64,000 bases of DNA from an uncultured Fibrobacter sp. (lineage in GTDB: Bacteria > Fibrobacterota > Fibrobacteria > Fibrobacterales > Fibrobacteraceae): assembly GCA_946408125.1 (NCBI GenBank), contig CAMJQW010000011.1, positions 1-64,000 on the forward strand, in the 5' to 3' direction. This document shows positions 41,580 to 50,511 of this stretch, piece after piece. Every line of letters starts with the position of its first letter. Positions within the stretch are counted from its first letter, which is position 1. The notes beneath the pieces are model-generated. The model had not been told where the DNA came from, ran no database searches, and saw only the letters and a program-made list of their open reading frames with translations. Position numbers and translations under genes: made by a program.

Positions 41580-43034
41580 ATGAATGCTGTAAAGAAATTC
41601 CTTCGCGGACTCATGGTCCGCCACTATGTCGTGTTCGCTCTGGTGCTGGGCATCGGCGTGTTCAATGCCGTTACGGCGCTTTCGCCCACCATGAAGCAGC
41701 AGAAGCGCGAGCGTAATATCGAGAAGACTTTCGAGAAGTGGTGGGAAGAGGAAGGTGCGGCCCAGTTCATAGTGGTCGGGCTCAAGGCCGACGAGAAGAC
41801 GAAGGCCGAGGAATTCGAACAGTTCCGCGAACGCTACCTGAAGCAGAACCACACCTTCGTGGTCGAAGACCGCATCGTCGAGATGAAGAAGGAATTCCGC
41901 GAATGGTGGGAAATTGGCGGCGGCAAGGAACAGTATATCCAGGAACACAAGATTTATCCCGACGAGCGGCATTTCAAGGCCGAATGCGATGCGTGGATAA
42001 AGAAGTACACGGACAAGCAACCGCGTTACGGCCTCGCGTTTGTACCGAAGTATGCTGAATACGACCGCCTGTTCACCAGCTGGCTTTTGATGCCAGGCAT
42101 TCTGAGCTTTATCCTGTTTGCGGCGATTTTCCCGTTCGCGTTCTTCCGACTTGCGGAGCGCTGGGGAATCTGGGTGGCGGCCGGCCTCGCGGCGCTCGCG
42201 TTGCTTGCGGGCGGGGTAGTGGTCGACGCGCTTGCCTCGACGAGCTTCTTTGATCATTACGCGGTCGACCGCTACATGGGTGCGAGCGCCGCGGTCGCGT
42301 TTCTCGCGGGGGCGGCGGCGTTCGGCCGCCGCCGGGCCGGCGAACCCGCGTGGGTGCGCTCCGTGTGCATTGGGGGAGCCGTACTCGACGTGCTCGTGAA
42401 CATCTTTGCGAACGGGGGCATTTACGGGGCGGTGGCGCTTTCTTCGCTCGCGTTCTTCGGGGCGGGAGTCGCCGCCGGCAAGAACGTTCCGAACCGCAAG
42501 AAGAGCATTGCCGAACTGCGTCAGGAAGTCCTCGCGGAACGGCTTCGCAAGAATGCTCAGAGCAACACGCAGTCCGAACGCCGCAAGAAGACTCGCAACC
42601 TGATCAACGAGGGCTTCCAGGAAGCCTCGCGCGGGAGCTTCCCCGCGGCCCGTGCGCTCCTTGAACAGGCGATGTCCGCGCTTTTGCAGGAAACCCCGCT
42701 CGATGACGACACGACATGCAAGCTTGCCGAGAGGATGGCGAGCCCGAACCTATATATAGATGTACCCAGCGAGCAGTGGCTCGAATGGGGTGAGACCGCC
42801 CGCAACCGCAAGTGCTTCGTGGCCGCGGTGACCTTGCTCGAGAAGGGCCTCACTACCGAAAAGAATGTGTCGCTTGCTCGCAGGGCGCTTTTCAGCGTCG
42901 GCGAAATCCGCATCGGCAAGAACATGGATCCCGAGGAGGGCGCGAAGCGCCTGAAGAAGGTCGTCGAGCTGAATGGCGACGACATCCTCGCGAAGCAGGC
43001 CAAGAAGATGCTCGAGGCGTACAAACCCTCGTAA
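41580..43034 (+). CDS. Multi-pass membrane protein with C-terminal TPR-like helices
   Basis: A 484-residue protein. An N-terminal helix (VVFALVLGIGVFNAVTAL) is followed by a long charged, Trp-rich extracytoplasmic segment (about 38-160, KTFEKWWEEEG, EFREWWEIGG). Five or six transmembrane helices come next (about 163-300: WLLMPGILSFILFAAIFPFAF and others), then a cytoplasmic helical domain (about 310-480) with repeated helix pairs like tetratricopeptides (SFPAARALLEQAMSALLQ, KCFVAAVTLLEKGL). I do not recognise a family; the membrane core recalls rhomboid-size bundles but no Ser/His catalytic motif is seen. Confidence 0.65.
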   Translation: MNAVKKFLRGLMVRHYVVFALVLGIGVFNAVTALSPTMKQQKRERNIEKTFEKWWEEEGAAQFIVVGLKADEKTKAEEFEQFRERYLKQNHTFVVEDRIVEMKKEFREWWEIGGGKEQYIQEHKIYPDERHFKAECDAWIKKYTDKQPRYGLAFVPKYAEYDRLFTSWLLMPGILSFILFAAIFPFAFFRLAERWGIWVAAGLAALALLAGGVVVDALASTSFFDHYAVDRYMGASAAVAFLAGAAAFGRRRAGEPAWVRSVCIGGAVLDVLVNIFANGGIYGAVALSSLAFFGAGVAAGKNVPNRKKSIAELRQEVLAERLRKNAQSNTQSERRKKTRNLINEGFQEASRGSFPAARALLEQAMSALLQETPLDDDTTCKLAERMASPNLYIDVPSEQWLEWGETARNRKCFVAAVTLLEKGLTTEKNVSLARRALFSVGEIRIGKNMDPEEGAKRLKKVVELNGDDILAKQAKKMLEAYKPS

Positions 43035-43092
43035 AAGGCGTTTGCTTTCAAACCATCTTAACAAAATACAAAGAAGCCTATCGGAAAACCAC

Positions 43093-43124
43093 ACGTCATG
43101 GCGGGCCACGACCCGCCATCTAGA
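43093..43124 (-). repeat. Flank-conserved hairpin repeat, copy C
   Basis: On the plus strand ACGTCAT, stem-loop GGCGGGCCACGACCCGCC, ATCTAGA. It is nearly identical to copy B and in the same orientation, about 60 bases after the membrane/TPR gene. Confidence 0.7.
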
Positions 43125-43193
43125 CTGATTCTGTAAACAAAAGCTTACATACAGAAAGGCAAATAGACGAAAATACGTGAGCTAGAACATCGA

Positions 43194-43219
43194 AAAACGG
43201 CTGAAAAAGCCGTTTTTTT
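43194..43219 (+). terminator. Terminator downstream of membrane/TPR gene
   Basis: AAAACGGCT, loop, AGCCGTTTT followed by T residues. The A-rich left arm makes it potentially bidirectional. Confidence 0.8.
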
Positions 43220-43340
43220 ACGTTGTACTGAAATTTAGACCAAATTTTCACGTTTGTACGAAAATTCTAGTCAAGAAATAATGTGATATTCATCATATTT
43301 TTCTATGTTTGCCCTAAAATTTTTTTACAGGAGAATCTCG

Positions 43341-46300
43341 ATGAAAAAGGGTTTCCTTGCCCTCGCCATTTTAAGCGGGGCAACCGCCTTGGTTCTGTCC
43401 GCCTGTGCGGACGATGTGATAGACGTCACAAACCAGGAAAAATACGCCATCGTCGATGAGCTGGATTCTGGTGCTTGTACCGAAGAGATGGAAGGTGCCA
43501 TGCAGCTCGTGAAGAGCGAGGGCCTGCTTTACGCCTGTTCCGACGGAGAATGGTTCGTGGTGAACCCCGACGAGGCGGTGGACTACCGGTGCAAGTCCGA
43601 GCCGCTGAAGGACTCTACCGGCTACCGCATTTTCTGTGACGGCGAAGAAATCGGCGTCATCCAGGGTGGCAAGGACGGCAAGGACGCCTCCAAGTCCGAC
43701 AACGGTTCCGACGGCAAGAGCGCCTACGAAATCGCGAAGGATAACGGCTACACGGGCTCCGAAGAAGACTGGAAGAAGCTCCAGAACGGCGCCGACGGCA
43801 AGAGCGCCTACGAAATCGCGAAGGAAAATGGTTACTCGGGCTCCGAAGAAGACTGGGAGAAGCTCCAGAACGGTTCCGACGGCAAGAACGGCAAAACCCT
43901 TTATGAGATTGCGAAGGAAAACGGCTTCACGGGCACCGAAGAGGAATTCCTCAAGAGCCTCGACGGCAAGGATGCCAAGACGGTCGACGGCGACAGCGTC
44001 TCGGGCGACATTGAAGGCGACATCACGCAGCCTGTCACGGACAGCCTCAAGTGCAAGATCGACACGACCAGCGTCGACACCGAGAAGTCCGAAATCAAGG
44101 TGAAGGTCACCTGCGGCAACGGCTCGAGCGAACTCACGCTGCCCATCCTCGTCCCGAACAAGAACCTTAGCACGCACTACAAGAAGCACGTGGTGGTGAG
44201 GATTCCGGTGGGCGGAAAGCTGGAAGAAGACGCTGATGATGATAATAATCCTGACTGGCTTTTGCATACGTTCAACCAGTTGTGGTCTGAATTGCAAATC
44301 GGCCAGTTCGCCGAGCTTACCGTGAGGGAAGTCGACGAAAAGTTCGACCAGACCGGCAAGCGCTATATCGCAGATCTCGCCGCCTCTAGCGAAAAGCTCA
44401 TGGTCTCCGTGGATGAAATGACCGCGAACACCCTGAACTACCATGTGGTGCGCCTCGAGGGCGATATCGACGTGACGAACCTGATGAACTCCTATGCGCA
44501 GCTCCGCGTGAGCCTGGACTTTACCCGTGTTCCGCGGAACAACCCGTTCTCCTCTACGAACACGCAGGTGGCTTTCAACGCCTTCGTCGACTTTGACGAA
44601 TCCGACACCGTCGTAATCGACTTCTTGACCGACTACAAGGCTGCTCGCGTCAAGGAACTCCTCAAGAGCAAGGATTTTGTGGCCGCGGGTAAGCAAGCAA
44701 ATGCCGACCTCGTGAAGGCGCTGCACATCTCTGACGACGCCTCGAAATACCCGGCGTTCGAGCATTACCTGCCCACCGAAGTTGGCAACAACGAACAGTT
44801 CGCGAGCACGCTTTGGCTTGCCGCCCTGCTTAGCAGCGACACGCAGAACTTCAATACCGTGTATGCCGATTACCGTGCATTGTTCGCGAAGGATGGCAAC
44901 TTCAATACCGCCCTCAAGGAAACGTTTAACGGCAAGGAACGTTCGATGTTCCTAGTGGACTTTGAGGTGATGCTCTTGAATGCTTACAGGGAAGGCTGTG
45001 ATAAGAGTGAAGAATGTTCAATCTATGATTCTCCGAAATTTAAGGCCGTGCAGGCGGGCCTCAGGGATGCATACGAGCTTCCTGAAGCATCCAAGGATAC
45101 GTTTGTTGAACCGAAAGTCGGCTATTTCAAGTACATCGTGTATGATTCTGTGAGAAAAAATTGGTACCCGGTGACGCGTCAGGATTTGCTGAACTGGAAT
45201 GCGGAAACTCTTCTGAACATTATCGCCGGCATTGACGAGTGCAATGAGAACCATCTTAGAGCGACAGCGAAACTCACTTTCGAAGGCGTCGATTATGTGA
45301 TGGAGTGCGATGGCGAAAGAGACTATTTCGATTGGACTTTTAGCGCGGCGTACAAGGCTTGTGCAGGGAAAGATGATGGAACCTATATATTGTTGAATAA
45401 GGGAGATGAAGACGAATACTACCGTTGCTTCGAAGTGCAAGGACAGGATGGTAAAACGGTAATGACGGCTACGTCCGTTTCTGCGATGGATTATTATGCC
45501 GGAAAATCCTGCAATCTGGATGCGGAAGATGCCCTCTATACGCTGCCGTCGAGCTCCAACAGCAATGGCGGATCTAGCAACTCCCAATTCTTCCACTGCT
45601 ATAAGGCTTCGCATACGGTGACGATTGAAAGTTCTCCTTCTACCGTTGACGATTCGGAGTACGAAATATTGGATCCTTCGAACATCTATGATTTCAATGT
45701 TATTGTCGCTTTGCAGAAGGGCACATGTACGTCTGAAAATGTGAACAAAAATTCGATGGTGTCCGTATTCGATAGGCCGGGCCACAGCGTCTGGGCTGAA
45801 TGCGATGCCAACTTGTGGACTGATCCTGTAACGTATAGGTGGAAGCGTCTTGATGCTCTCAATGCCGCAGCGACTGCAGCCGAGGGCGCCTGTGACGAAG
45901 AGAAAATGGGACAACACGGAGTGTACTCGGTCGACGTGGCTGAATGGGATATTTCCACCCTTACGCAACACATGAATGTCAAGTGTGATTGTGAAAAAGA
46001 AGATGAATATACTCAGTATTGTGACTGGATGGCCGCGGATGCCCTCGATGTGAAAATTGGTGAGGCCTGTGACTTTGCCTCTCACGAAGATCCCGAATTT
46101 GCCGAGATGGATGATGACATCTATGTATGTGATGTAATATTTAGCGGCTCTTCGACAGCCGAATGGAAAGAATCGTGGACATCGAAATATTGCGAATACA
46201 AATACGAAGAACTGAAGCCCCTTGAAGGAACGACTTCTGAGCTATACAAGTGCAATTATAAGGGAATAACTTACGTGAGCTCCTCTCAATATGGTGAATG

Positions 46301-46664
46301 GCGTGATTTCGATAGCTACTGCACACACTTTGTTGGAAGGTGCAATGAAAATATGACAAGTAGCATGCAAAGTGTCTGTATGTTCATGGAAGGCTTTGTG
46401 GGCGAGACGCCTTACAAGTGCAATCGAACAGAGGGAAAATGGGAAGAAATTACAGTCGTCGAGGATTATTGCGAAAATGCAAATCCCTGGGAATTGAATA
46501 ATGGCAACTGTGGGCCGATCAATTCTGGATTACATTGCCTTTACGCCAATAACACGCATTACGCATGCTGTGAAACCGCGGCGGCAAATGGTGAAACATC
46601 TGCGAAATATGGCTGGGTCCCTGTTGAAGGCGCGAATGGCACCTGCCCGGCATCTGAAGATTAA
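43341..46664 (+). CDS. Giant cysteine-rich lipoprotein 1 with SAYEIA repeats
   Basis: A 1,107-residue protein. A lipoprotein signal ends at LSGATALVLSAC (Cys near 22), followed by VIDVTNQE. Residues about 95-210 contain collagen-like Gly-Lys-Asp spacers and three 26-31-residue repeats of the GKSAYEIAKxNGYxGSEEDW type. About 225-560 is a large conserved domain (CKIDT..., PNKNLSTHYKKHVVVRIPVG, VVRLEGDIDVTN, FLTDYKAARVKELL). The C-terminal half (about 600-1107) is rich in paired cysteines and Tyr/Trp, in modules ending in W-x-x-C patterns. Predicted surface-exposed, disulfide-stabilised, probably binding. The start at 43341 has AGGAGA upstream; the frame to 43305 is rejected. Confidence 0.75.
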   Translation: MKKGFLALAILSGATALVLSACADDVIDVTNQEKYAIVDELDSGACTEEMEGAMQLVKSEGLLYACSDGEWFVVNPDEAVDYRCKSEPLKDSTGYRIFCDGEEIGVIQGGKDGKDASKSDNGSDGKSAYEIAKDNGYTGSEEDWKKLQNGADGKSAYEIAKENGYSGSEEDWEKLQNGSDGKNGKTLYEIAKENGFTGTEEEFLKSLDGKDAKTVDGDSVSGDIEGDITQPVTDSLKCKIDTTSVDTEKSEIKVKVTCGNGSSELTLPILVPNKNLSTHYKKHVVVRIPVGGKLEEDADDDNNPDWLLHTFNQLWSELQIGQFAELTVREVDEKFDQTGKRYIADLAASSEKLMVSVDEMTANTLNYHVVRLEGDIDVTNLMNSYAQLRVSLDFTRVPRNNPFSSTNTQVAFNAFVDFDESDTVVIDFLTDYKAARVKELLKSKDFVAAGKQANADLVKALHISDDASKYPAFEHYLPTEVGNNEQFASTLWLAALLSSDTQNFNTVYADYRALFAKDGNFNTALKETFNGKERSMFLVDFEVMLLNAYREGCDKSEECSIYDSPKFKAVQAGLRDAYELPEASKDTFVEPKVGYFKYIVYDSVRKNWYPVTRQDLLNWNAETLLNIIAGIDECNENHLRATAKLTFEGVDYVMECDGERDYFDWTFSAAYKACAGKDDGTYILLNKGDEDEYYRCFEVQGQDGKTVMTATSVSAMDYYAGKSCNLDAEDALYTLPSSSNSNGGSSNSQFFHCYKASHTVTIESSPSTVDDSEYEILDPSNIYDFNVIVALQKGTCTSENVNKNSMVSVFDRPGHSVWAECDANLWTDPVTYRWKRLDALNAAATAAEGACDEEKMGQHGVYSVDVAEWDISTLTQHMNVKCDCEKEDEYTQYCDWMAADALDVKIGEACDFASHEDPEFAEMDDDIYVCDVIFSGSSTAEWKESWTSKYCEYKYEELKPLEGTTSELYKCNYKGITYVSSSQYGEWRDFDSYCTHFVGRCNENMTSSMQSVCMFMEGFVGETPYKCNRTEGKWEEITVVEDYCENANPWELNNGNCGPINSGLHCLYANNTHYACCETAAANGETSAKYGWVPVEGANGTCPASED

Positions 46665-46700
46665 ACCCGAAACAAGTTTTATAATAAAAAGGAGCAATCC

Positions 46701-49700
46701 ATGAAAAGAACAACCCTAGCCCTTGCAGCCCTCGGTGGGGCACTTGTGACGGGCCTGACTGCTTGCGGTGATGATGTCATCAACGTAACCAACGAAGACG
46801 TGTATTCCATTGTCGACTCGCTCGACAGCACGGACTGTAACAAGGACAACGAAGGGGAGATGGCCCTCGTGAAGACCACGGGCAAGCTCTATACCTGTAA
46901 GGATGGCGAATGGACCGCGGTGAACGCGGCCGAGGCCATCCAGCTGCGTTGCAAGTCCGAACCGCTTAAGGATTCCACGGGCTACCGCATTTTCTGCGAC
47001 GACGAAGAAATCGGTGTCGTGTACAACGGCAAGGACGGAAGCAAGGGCTCGAGCGGCAAGTCCGCTTACGAGCTCGCCAAGGAAGCCGGTTTTGAGGGCT
47101 CCGTCGAGGAATGGCTCAAGACCCTTCAGGGCAAGGACGGCAAGTCCGCCTACGAAGAAGCTAAGGCGAAGGGTTTCGAGGGCTCCGAAGAGGACTGGCT
47201 CAAGATCCTCAAGGGCGAAGACGGTAAGGACGGCAAGTCCGCCTACGAACTCGCGAAGGATGCCGGTTTCAAGGGTACCGAAGAGGAATGGCTCAAGATC
47301 CTCAAGGGCAAGGACGGCAAGGACGTGAACGTCGACAGCCTCGCGAAGGCGATTGCCGGCGACGTGACCGGTGTCTTGGTCGATAGCCTCAAGTGCAAGA
47401 TCGACACGAATTGGACGGACGAGAAGAAGGGTGAAATTAACGTGCAGGTGACCTGCGGCGACGATGTCAGCGTCATCACGCTTCCGAAGCTCATCCCGAA
47501 CAAGAACCTCACGAACCATTACAAGAAGCATGTGGTGGTGCGCTTCCCGGTGAGCAGTCAAGTTACCGATGGTGAGAATATCTACGAAGAAATGTGGTCG
47601 AACGTGCAGGGCAACAATTTTGCCGAACTCGTCGTGATGGAAGTAGATTCTAGCTTCGACCAGACCGGCAAGGCTTTTGTCGCCGAAATGATTGCAGCGA
47701 ATGGCAAACCGTTCGTGACCGTCGAAGACGTGAACGCGAATACCGTGAATTACAAAGTCGTGCGTCTGGAAGGCGATATCGACGTGACGAACCTGATCAG
47801 CTCCCTTGCACAGCTCCGTGTGAGCCTCGATCTGAAGGCCAATATGTTTAGCGGAAATTCGCAGGTCGCTTTCAATGCATTTGTCGATCTCGATGAAGAA
47901 GGCGATATCGTAATCGACTTCTTGACCGACTACAAGGCGGCCCGCGTTAAGGAACTCCTGAAGGAAATGAAGTTTGCTGCGGCAAGTGCCCAGGCGAACG
48001 AGGAACTCGTGAAAGCCTTCTACATCAGTGACGATGCTGAAAACTTCCAGGCTTTCGAACACTACCTGCCTTCCGAAATCAACCTCAATGAACAGTTTGC
48101 AAGTGTTGTATGGCCGGTGGCTCTGCTCGACCAGTCCGGTTCGCAGAACTTCAATACGGTCTATGCCGACTTCCGCACTCTCTTCGCGAAGGAAGGTTCT
48201 TTCAAGAAGACTGTCGAAGTGACATACAACGACGAGCTTCGCTCGATGTTCCTCGTGGATGTCGTGGCGATGCTCATGAAAAAGAATTTTGCCGATTACT
48301 GTAAGGGTCGTGGTTTTAGCGGCGATTGTCGGATAAGAGACACGATCGATGCCATGTACAATGTGGCAAAATACAAGTTCGTCCAAGCTGCGTTCAAGGA
48401 AGCCTATAAGCTTCCGGATGTCAAGAAGGATGCTGCGGTTGCTGTCAGTGGCGGTTTCTTTGATTACTTCGTGTATTCTGCAGATGCCAAACTCTGGTGG
48501 CCGATGAAACTTGACATATTCGAAAAGTTGACGAGAAACAACAATTATCTTGGCGATGGTCAATTTGACGGCAATGCGTTTGATCAGGACAAGTTTACGT
48601 CGCTCTTGAACGATAATGGCAAGTGTGATAAGGAAAATGCGGGTGAGCAAGTCTCTTTCCTTTTTGAGGGGAAAATAGTTCTTATGAAGTGCTATTATTC
48701 GGAACGTGAAGCTGGGTATTGGTACCAGGAAGAATACCTGAACGACGCTCTCTGTGAAGGCAAGAAGGAAAATGATTATGGCGTTATGGTAGACCCCTGG
48801 AACTATTCTAGATATTTCCGTTGCGACAAGAACCCGAAGGAAGGTGGAACGGGCTTGATTGCTAAGGATGTTTACTATTCGGAATACGCCATCGGCAAGC
48901 CCTGTAACTCGAAATCCGAAGACAAACTCTATGAAGCCGGGCTTGAAGAGAATTACTTCATGTGCGCCGATACGAGCGGCGAACATGACGGTACGGGGTA
49001 TGGGTACGTCGAGTTGTATCCGTCTGAAGATGGCGATTTCAATGTTATCGTTGATATGCAGGCCGGTGATTGTGCCGAAGCACAGCAGGGCAATGTCGTG
49101 AAGATCAACAAGGACCCGAAGCACAAGACCAAGGCTGTCTGTGACGGTGGAACATGGAAACATCTTGGAATCAATGATGGCAACGCCGTTGAAGAAGAGC
49201 TCGGTGTCTGTAACGAAACGGTGATGAAGCTGAACAAGGTCTACCATGTCGATATAGAGGAAATTTATCTTTCCACGACCACTGGTCATGACTATGTCAA
49301 GTGCGATTGTGACTTTGTCGCTGGTGAAACTCAAGGAACGGGATCCTTTGAAGATTGTCAGTGGGCTTATGCTACCAACAGGGATATCAAATTGGATTTG
49401 GCCTGTAATGCGGGCAATCAGGACGCGAATGCCACAGCGGATGGGGAAGCGCTCTTCTGCAGTGAAACCGAATATGGTCATGATTGGGCGGATTTGGATG
49501 TAGAATCTAACTGCCCGGTAATCGCCGCTCCGGATGGTGGTAAGCCTTGGGTGGATGGCGAACCTTGCGAATATCCCTGTAATTATGCCGGCAATACCTA
49601 CTATTACAGCCAGAAGGATAAAAAATGGATTACGCTCGATGCTGGCAAGAGCTGCGTCAGCGTGGCTGAATATTGTGCTGCGAATAAACAGGATCTCACA

Positions 49701-50480
49701 AAAGAAGTATGTATTTCTAGAGGGAGCACCGGAACGGATGATTGCAATACGGAAACCGCCACCGTATGCCTTGTCAAGGATGCAATCCACAAGGAAACTC
49801 TGATGGAAGAAATCGAATATCCTTATAATAGTTCTACTTCTACGGCATTCCGAACAGACGAGGAACTTTGCGAAGCTGCGGCGAATGGTTCGAGTGATGC
49901 TTCCTATCAGAGTGAAAACATGGGTCTTTTGGAAAATGATGGCTACGCCATATTCCTAGACGGATATGCTATGGAAGGAGTCGTGTTGCCGGAGGTCTTC
50001 AAGGTTGTGCCTACGCGTGCGGTGCAGAGTTTCAATTGCACGAAGGTTACCGACATCCAAGCCATTTGCTCGGTGTTGCAAAGTGATTTCATAAACTATA
50101 GTGATGGTGAAACGTCCTGTGAGCACCCGTGCGTGTATGGAGGGGAAACATATTATTACAACTTCCAACACAAAAATAACGACGGTACATATGGCAAGTG
50201 GATGACTCTTGCCGAAATGGGGTTGACGGAGTGCCCGAGCATGGGAGATTTCTGCGACGAACATAATACCCTGAATATGGAGTGCTCGGCCATGCAAAGC
50301 TGTAGCGAATGCACGGAAGAATGCATTGAAGAGGACGAGGACGGAGCATGTATTGAATATGGTCCTTGTACGGAATGTATAGACGATAATGATTACTATA
50401 GCTGGACTTGCATTGATTATCCCTTCTCTCAAATAAGTAGTCCGTACTGCATGGATGGCACTTGGACGACCCAAAACTAA
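46701..50480 (+). CDS. Giant cysteine-rich lipoprotein 2 (tandem paralogue)
   Basis: A 1,259-residue paralogue of the preceding gene: lipobox in LVTGLTAC, then DVINVTNEDVYSIVDSLDS as in copy 1 (DVIDVTNQEKYAIVDELDS). Three SAYEIA-type repeats with Glu-Glu-Trp ends cover about 110-215. The same large domain follows (PNKNLTNHYKKHVVVRFPV, VVRLEGDIDVTNLISSLAQL, FLTDYKAARVKELLKEM). The C-terminal cysteine-rich half is longer, with modules such as EPCEYPCNYAGNTYYYSQKD and CEHPCVYGGETYYYNFQH, and divergent from copy 1. AAGGAG lies 6 bases before ATG. The conserved N-terminal and central parts against a divergent C-terminus suggest changing ligand specificity on a fixed scaffold. Confidence 0.75.
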   Translation: MKRTTLALAALGGALVTGLTACGDDVINVTNEDVYSIVDSLDSTDCNKDNEGEMALVKTTGKLYTCKDGEWTAVNAAEAIQLRCKSEPLKDSTGYRIFCDDEEIGVVYNGKDGSKGSSGKSAYELAKEAGFEGSVEEWLKTLQGKDGKSAYEEAKAKGFEGSEEDWLKILKGEDGKDGKSAYELAKDAGFKGTEEEWLKILKGKDGKDVNVDSLAKAIAGDVTGVLVDSLKCKIDTNWTDEKKGEINVQVTCGDDVSVITLPKLIPNKNLTNHYKKHVVVRFPVSSQVTDGENIYEEMWSNVQGNNFAELVVMEVDSSFDQTGKAFVAEMIAANGKPFVTVEDVNANTVNYKVVRLEGDIDVTNLISSLAQLRVSLDLKANMFSGNSQVAFNAFVDLDEEGDIVIDFLTDYKAARVKELLKEMKFAAASAQANEELVKAFYISDDAENFQAFEHYLPSEINLNEQFASVVWPVALLDQSGSQNFNTVYADFRTLFAKEGSFKKTVEVTYNDELRSMFLVDVVAMLMKKNFADYCKGRGFSGDCRIRDTIDAMYNVAKYKFVQAAFKEAYKLPDVKKDAAVAVSGGFFDYFVYSADAKLWWPMKLDIFEKLTRNNNYLGDGQFDGNAFDQDKFTSLLNDNGKCDKENAGEQVSFLFEGKIVLMKCYYSEREAGYWYQEEYLNDALCEGKKENDYGVMVDPWNYSRYFRCDKNPKEGGTGLIAKDVYYSEYAIGKPCNSKSEDKLYEAGLEENYFMCADTSGEHDGTGYGYVELYPSEDGDFNVIVDMQAGDCAEAQQGNVVKINKDPKHKTKAVCDGGTWKHLGINDGNAVEEELGVCNETVMKLNKVYHVDIEEIYLSTTTGHDYVKCDCDFVAGETQGTGSFEDCQWAYATNRDIKLDLACNAGNQDANATADGEALFCSETEYGHDWADLDVESNCPVIAAPDGGKPWVDGEPCEYPCNYAGNTYYYSQKDKKWITLDAGKSCVSVAEYCAANKQDLTKEVCISRGSTGTDDCNTETATVCLVKDAIHKETLMEEIEYPYNSSTSTAFRTDEELCEAAANGSSDASYQSENMGLLENDGYAIFLDGYAMEGVVLPEVFKVVPTRAVQSFNCTKVTDIQAICSVLQSDFINYSDGETSCEHPCVYGGETYYYNFQHKNNDGTYGKWMTLAEMGLTECPSMGDFCDEHNTLNMECSAMQSCSECTEECIEEDEDGACIEYGPCTECIDDNDYYSWTCIDYPFSQISSPYCMDGTWTTQN

Positions 50481-50511
50481 GGCAAGTGGGGAATAGAGAG
50501 TATATACCAGT

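Larger units (their letters stand above)
43035..43340. other. 306-base intergenic region
   Basis: It holds hairpin repeat copy C (43093), a terminator (43194) and an AT-rich promoter region with TATGTTTG about 30 bases before the lipoprotein start, followed by AGGAGA. No further gene or RNA seen. Confidence 0.6.

Noticed and set aside
46716-49790. 1,024-codon minus-strand open frame
   Set aside because: Antisense shadow of giant lipoprotein 2; no start signals and no recognisable motifs, while the plus frame has lipobox, repeats and AAGGAG.
43341-50480. Fibrobacter major paralogous (FISUMP) domains in the giant lipoproteins
   Set aside because: The expected W-M-A-E-N-L-type signature is not present in either protein.
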